Of a DNA stretch of 64,000 nt, positions 63,001 to 64,000 are shown in pieces. Within the stretch, counting starts at the first letter, position 1. Each line of letters opens with the position of its first letter. The stretch comes from Nissolia schottii. Its lineage: Eukaryota > Streptophyta > Magnoliopsida > Fabales > Fabaceae. The DNA lies in contig QANU01099724.1 in assembly GCA_003254905.1 (NCBI GenBank), positions 124,001 to 188,000 of the forward strand. The letters run 5' to 3'. The translations under genes were made by a program, and so were the position numbers. The notes beneath the pieces were generated by a model that did no database searches, had not been told where the DNA came from, and worked only from the letters and a program-made list of their open reading frames with translations.

Positions 63001-63926
63001 GAGCTATAATTGCACTTAGAACTACCGTACTTGCTTCTTTATTACATATTTGAATATTTTATAAGATGCTCAGATTTGGTTATTGGGTTTGCATACATGA
63101 AGTTGAATGCACATAAATGAGAGATAATGTTTGCTTCTGATTCACATTAATAACACCAAATGGTCATTGAGTTCTGATAGACTCTTAAAAGTCTCACGTG
63201 TTTTAGTGGTGACTTCCTTACTGTTCCTTCTCTTCTTTTTTCCTCTTCCAATTTCTCTCTTCTACTTGATGAATCTTCAGCCGATCATTGTTTGTTTCTT
63301 TGTTAATTTGTAAAAATGTTGGTTTTCTCATAATTGCAGCTGTCCCAAAGGACTCTTTCAGGGTCATTATTAAAGCATCTGTCAAAGTTACAGGTACTGT
63401 TTCAACCATTAAGTGTCGGGAATTATAGGCTAGTTTATGACTGAGGGAGTGAAGTATAGACAGGGCTTTCTTTGAGCTTTCTGTAAACAGTGTGGACTTT
63501 TTAGAATTTGCTGATCACACCACCTCTAATTTAGTTTGAAATGGAGGCATTTTAAGTTTTTTTTCCTATTGGAAAAAACTAATTTTCTTTTCATTATTTC
63601 CTTATGTGTTCATGGTTTTCCATTTTTAAAAATTTATAAAACCTGCCTTTGTTTTTTAGGTTGATGAAGAACCAGCAATACGAACGAATACTACCATCTT
63701 ATTGGGAAATATTGCAAGCCACTTAAATGAAGGGGTATGATCCAAATGATATCTGCAAGTTCAAATGAAATAGTTTGCTATATTTTAATTTATGATTTTA
63801 GCATATGTTTCATTGTTAAATTAACTGGTGGCCCAAAACTGTTTTTGCAGACAAGAAAAAGAGTGTTGATTAATGCATTTACAGTCCGTGCTTTACGTGA
63901 CACTTTTCCACCTGCTAGAGGAGCAG
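57086..63926 (+). CDS. CTEXP: SCY1-like pseudokinase with HEAT repeats (CTEXP/SCYL1 type), 3' part beyond window
   Basis: Fifteen exons are visible: 57086-57211, 57487-57585, 57716-57867, 58114-58186, 58274-58396, 58799-58907, 60084-60163, 60601-60682, 61747-61886, 61977-62087, 62215-62331, 62455-62544, 63340-63393, 63660-63734 and 63851-63926. They give 502 residues in one phase-consistent frame, and the gene continues past the edge. The N-terminus is [20 protein letters not shown]. Residues about 30-250 form a kinase fold without catalytic residues: the HRD position reads [12 protein letters not shown], and the DFG position [29 protein letters not shown] is the conserved F-helix region. From about residue 320 HEAT repeats follow ([36 protein letters not shown]). 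The Arabidopsis relative At2g40730 is a cytoplasmic tRNA-export protein; animal SCYL1 also acts in COPI Golgi traffic. The intron 1 donor AAG|GTCCCC is weak but required by the protein. Introns 6, 7 and 8 carry repeats. Confidence 0.95.
57236..57263. repeat. (TTC)n microsatellite in SCY1-like intron 1
   Basis: TTC repeats soon after the first exon's donor. Confidence 0.85.
59181..59312. mobile_element. Hairpin MITE in SCY1-like intron 6
   Basis: GGGAGTGTTTGGCTGGGAGG on the left pairs with CCAAACATACCC on the right. The centre has GATTTTCATGGGTCATAAGG against CCTCATCACCCATGAAAATC. The 132 bp form one hairpin. Terminal GGG-GTGTTTGG is like Harbinger/hAT-derived MITEs; the target duplication is unclear, so no family is assigned. 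Confidence 0.75.
59343..59622 (+). mobile_element. TRIM (terminal-repeat retrotransposon in miniature), whole, in SCY1-like intron 6
   Basis: Two short LTRs lie in direct order: 59343-59416 and 59555-59622. Both begin TGTTAGA, both carry TTGAACCTT, ACCT, TTAAGCTT and GAGTTGGTCC, and both end TGACA or TTACA. Right after the first is TGCTATCAAG, a diverged form of the TGGTATCAGAGC primer site. Before the second is a purine tract, GTGTGAAGGGG. CTTGC flanks the element at both sides (59338-59342 and 59623-59627) as a 5-bp target duplication. The 138-bp interior has no coding sequence. All parts are present; divergence of the LTRs points to an old insertion. Confidence 0.85.
60185..60464. mobile_element. 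Stowaway-type MITE in SCY1-like intron 7
   Basis: CTCCCTCCCTTTCATAAT at the left and ATTTTGAAAGGGAG at the right are inverted, with TA on both sides (60183-60184 and 60465-60466). It starts about 20 bases after the exon 7 donor, so it nearly touches the splice site. Confidence 0.85.
61072..61605 (+). repeat. Three-copy tandem repeat in SCY1-like intron 8
   Basis: Units start at 61072, 61267 and 61441 (spacing 195 and 174 bases). Each contains, in order, ACTTTGT, TTGTTTATAT, GAGCATCTGCTAATGTAAAT (or close variants), AGCTTTTCTAGA, TTAGG, and ATGACCAGTTG or GATCAGTTG followed by a CAAAAG stretch. Copies differ by point changes and short indels. No similarity to a known element or coding sequence. 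Confidence 0.85.
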
Positions 63927-64000
63927 GTATCAGAATCATACACGTTATCTATTACTCTTTTTATTCATTTTTGCAGTTGATAAATTCCTCAAACAGTATT

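Overview
The window is plant nuclear DNA. It shows long AT-rich intergenic stretches, intron-rich genes with GT-AG introns, and many plant transposable-element families: PIF/Harbinger, Stowaway, Mutator-like and hAT-like MITEs, an Au-like SINE, an RTE-clade LINE, copia and gypsy-type LTR fossils, a TRIM, and a CACTA end. Protein similarity and repeat style suggest a legume, probably of the soybean/bean group. That assignment is inference from remembered families, with no search behind it. One assembly gap of Ns lies at 44030-44592.

Layout. 1-8.2 kb is a nest of mobile elements. A broken two-gene PIF/Harbinger transposon is interrupted in its second gene by a solo LTR (2822-6211) with a 5-bp target duplication. 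That LTR carries a further LTR-like insertion, and a copia fragment follows. 8.2-11.4 kb is gene-free with MITEs. 11.4-14.7 kb holds a five-exon WRKY gene (+) with a variant WKKYGQK heptapeptide. 15.8-17.5 kb has a SINE and LTR debris. 18.1-19.5 kb holds a five-exon plant atypical dual-specificity phosphatase gene (-). 19.5-24.4 kb is AT-rich with no recognisable gene. 24.4-25.7 kb has a pirin-like pseudogene and then a two-exon gene for a small secreted cysteine-rich peptide (+). 27.5-32.3 kb holds a 14-exon DUF707 gene (-). 34.3-37.1 kb is a LINE of the RTE clade between perfect 20-bp target duplications. 38.5-39.7 kb is an intronless F-box gene (-). 41-43.4 kb contains telomere-like sequence and a CACTA terminus. 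45.9-47.0 kb has exons of a UCH37-type deubiquitinase gene (+), whose first exon is probably in the gap. 47.8-49.3 kb is a CBSX6-like gene (-). 49.7-54.3 kb has four MITE or Mutator-like insertions, and 54.5-56.3 kb a truncated copia element. From 57.1 kb to the window edge runs the 5' two thirds of a SCY1-like pseudokinase gene (CTEXP type, +), whose introns contain a hairpin MITE, a complete TRIM, a Stowaway and a three-copy tandem repeat.

How the genes relate. They are ordinary single-copy-looking euchromatic genes with unrelated jobs: transcription control, phosphatase signalling, ubiquitin processing, Golgi/tRNA-export scaffolding, and a secreted peptide. I see no operon-like or biosynthetic cluster. 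The UCH and CBSX6 genes are convergent neighbours, and their Arabidopsis counterparts also lie close together on chromosome 1, so this may be old synteny. I did not find a convincing new biological system. The more unusual points are the WRKY variant, the orphan cysteine-rich peptide, and several insertions whose target duplications can be read directly.
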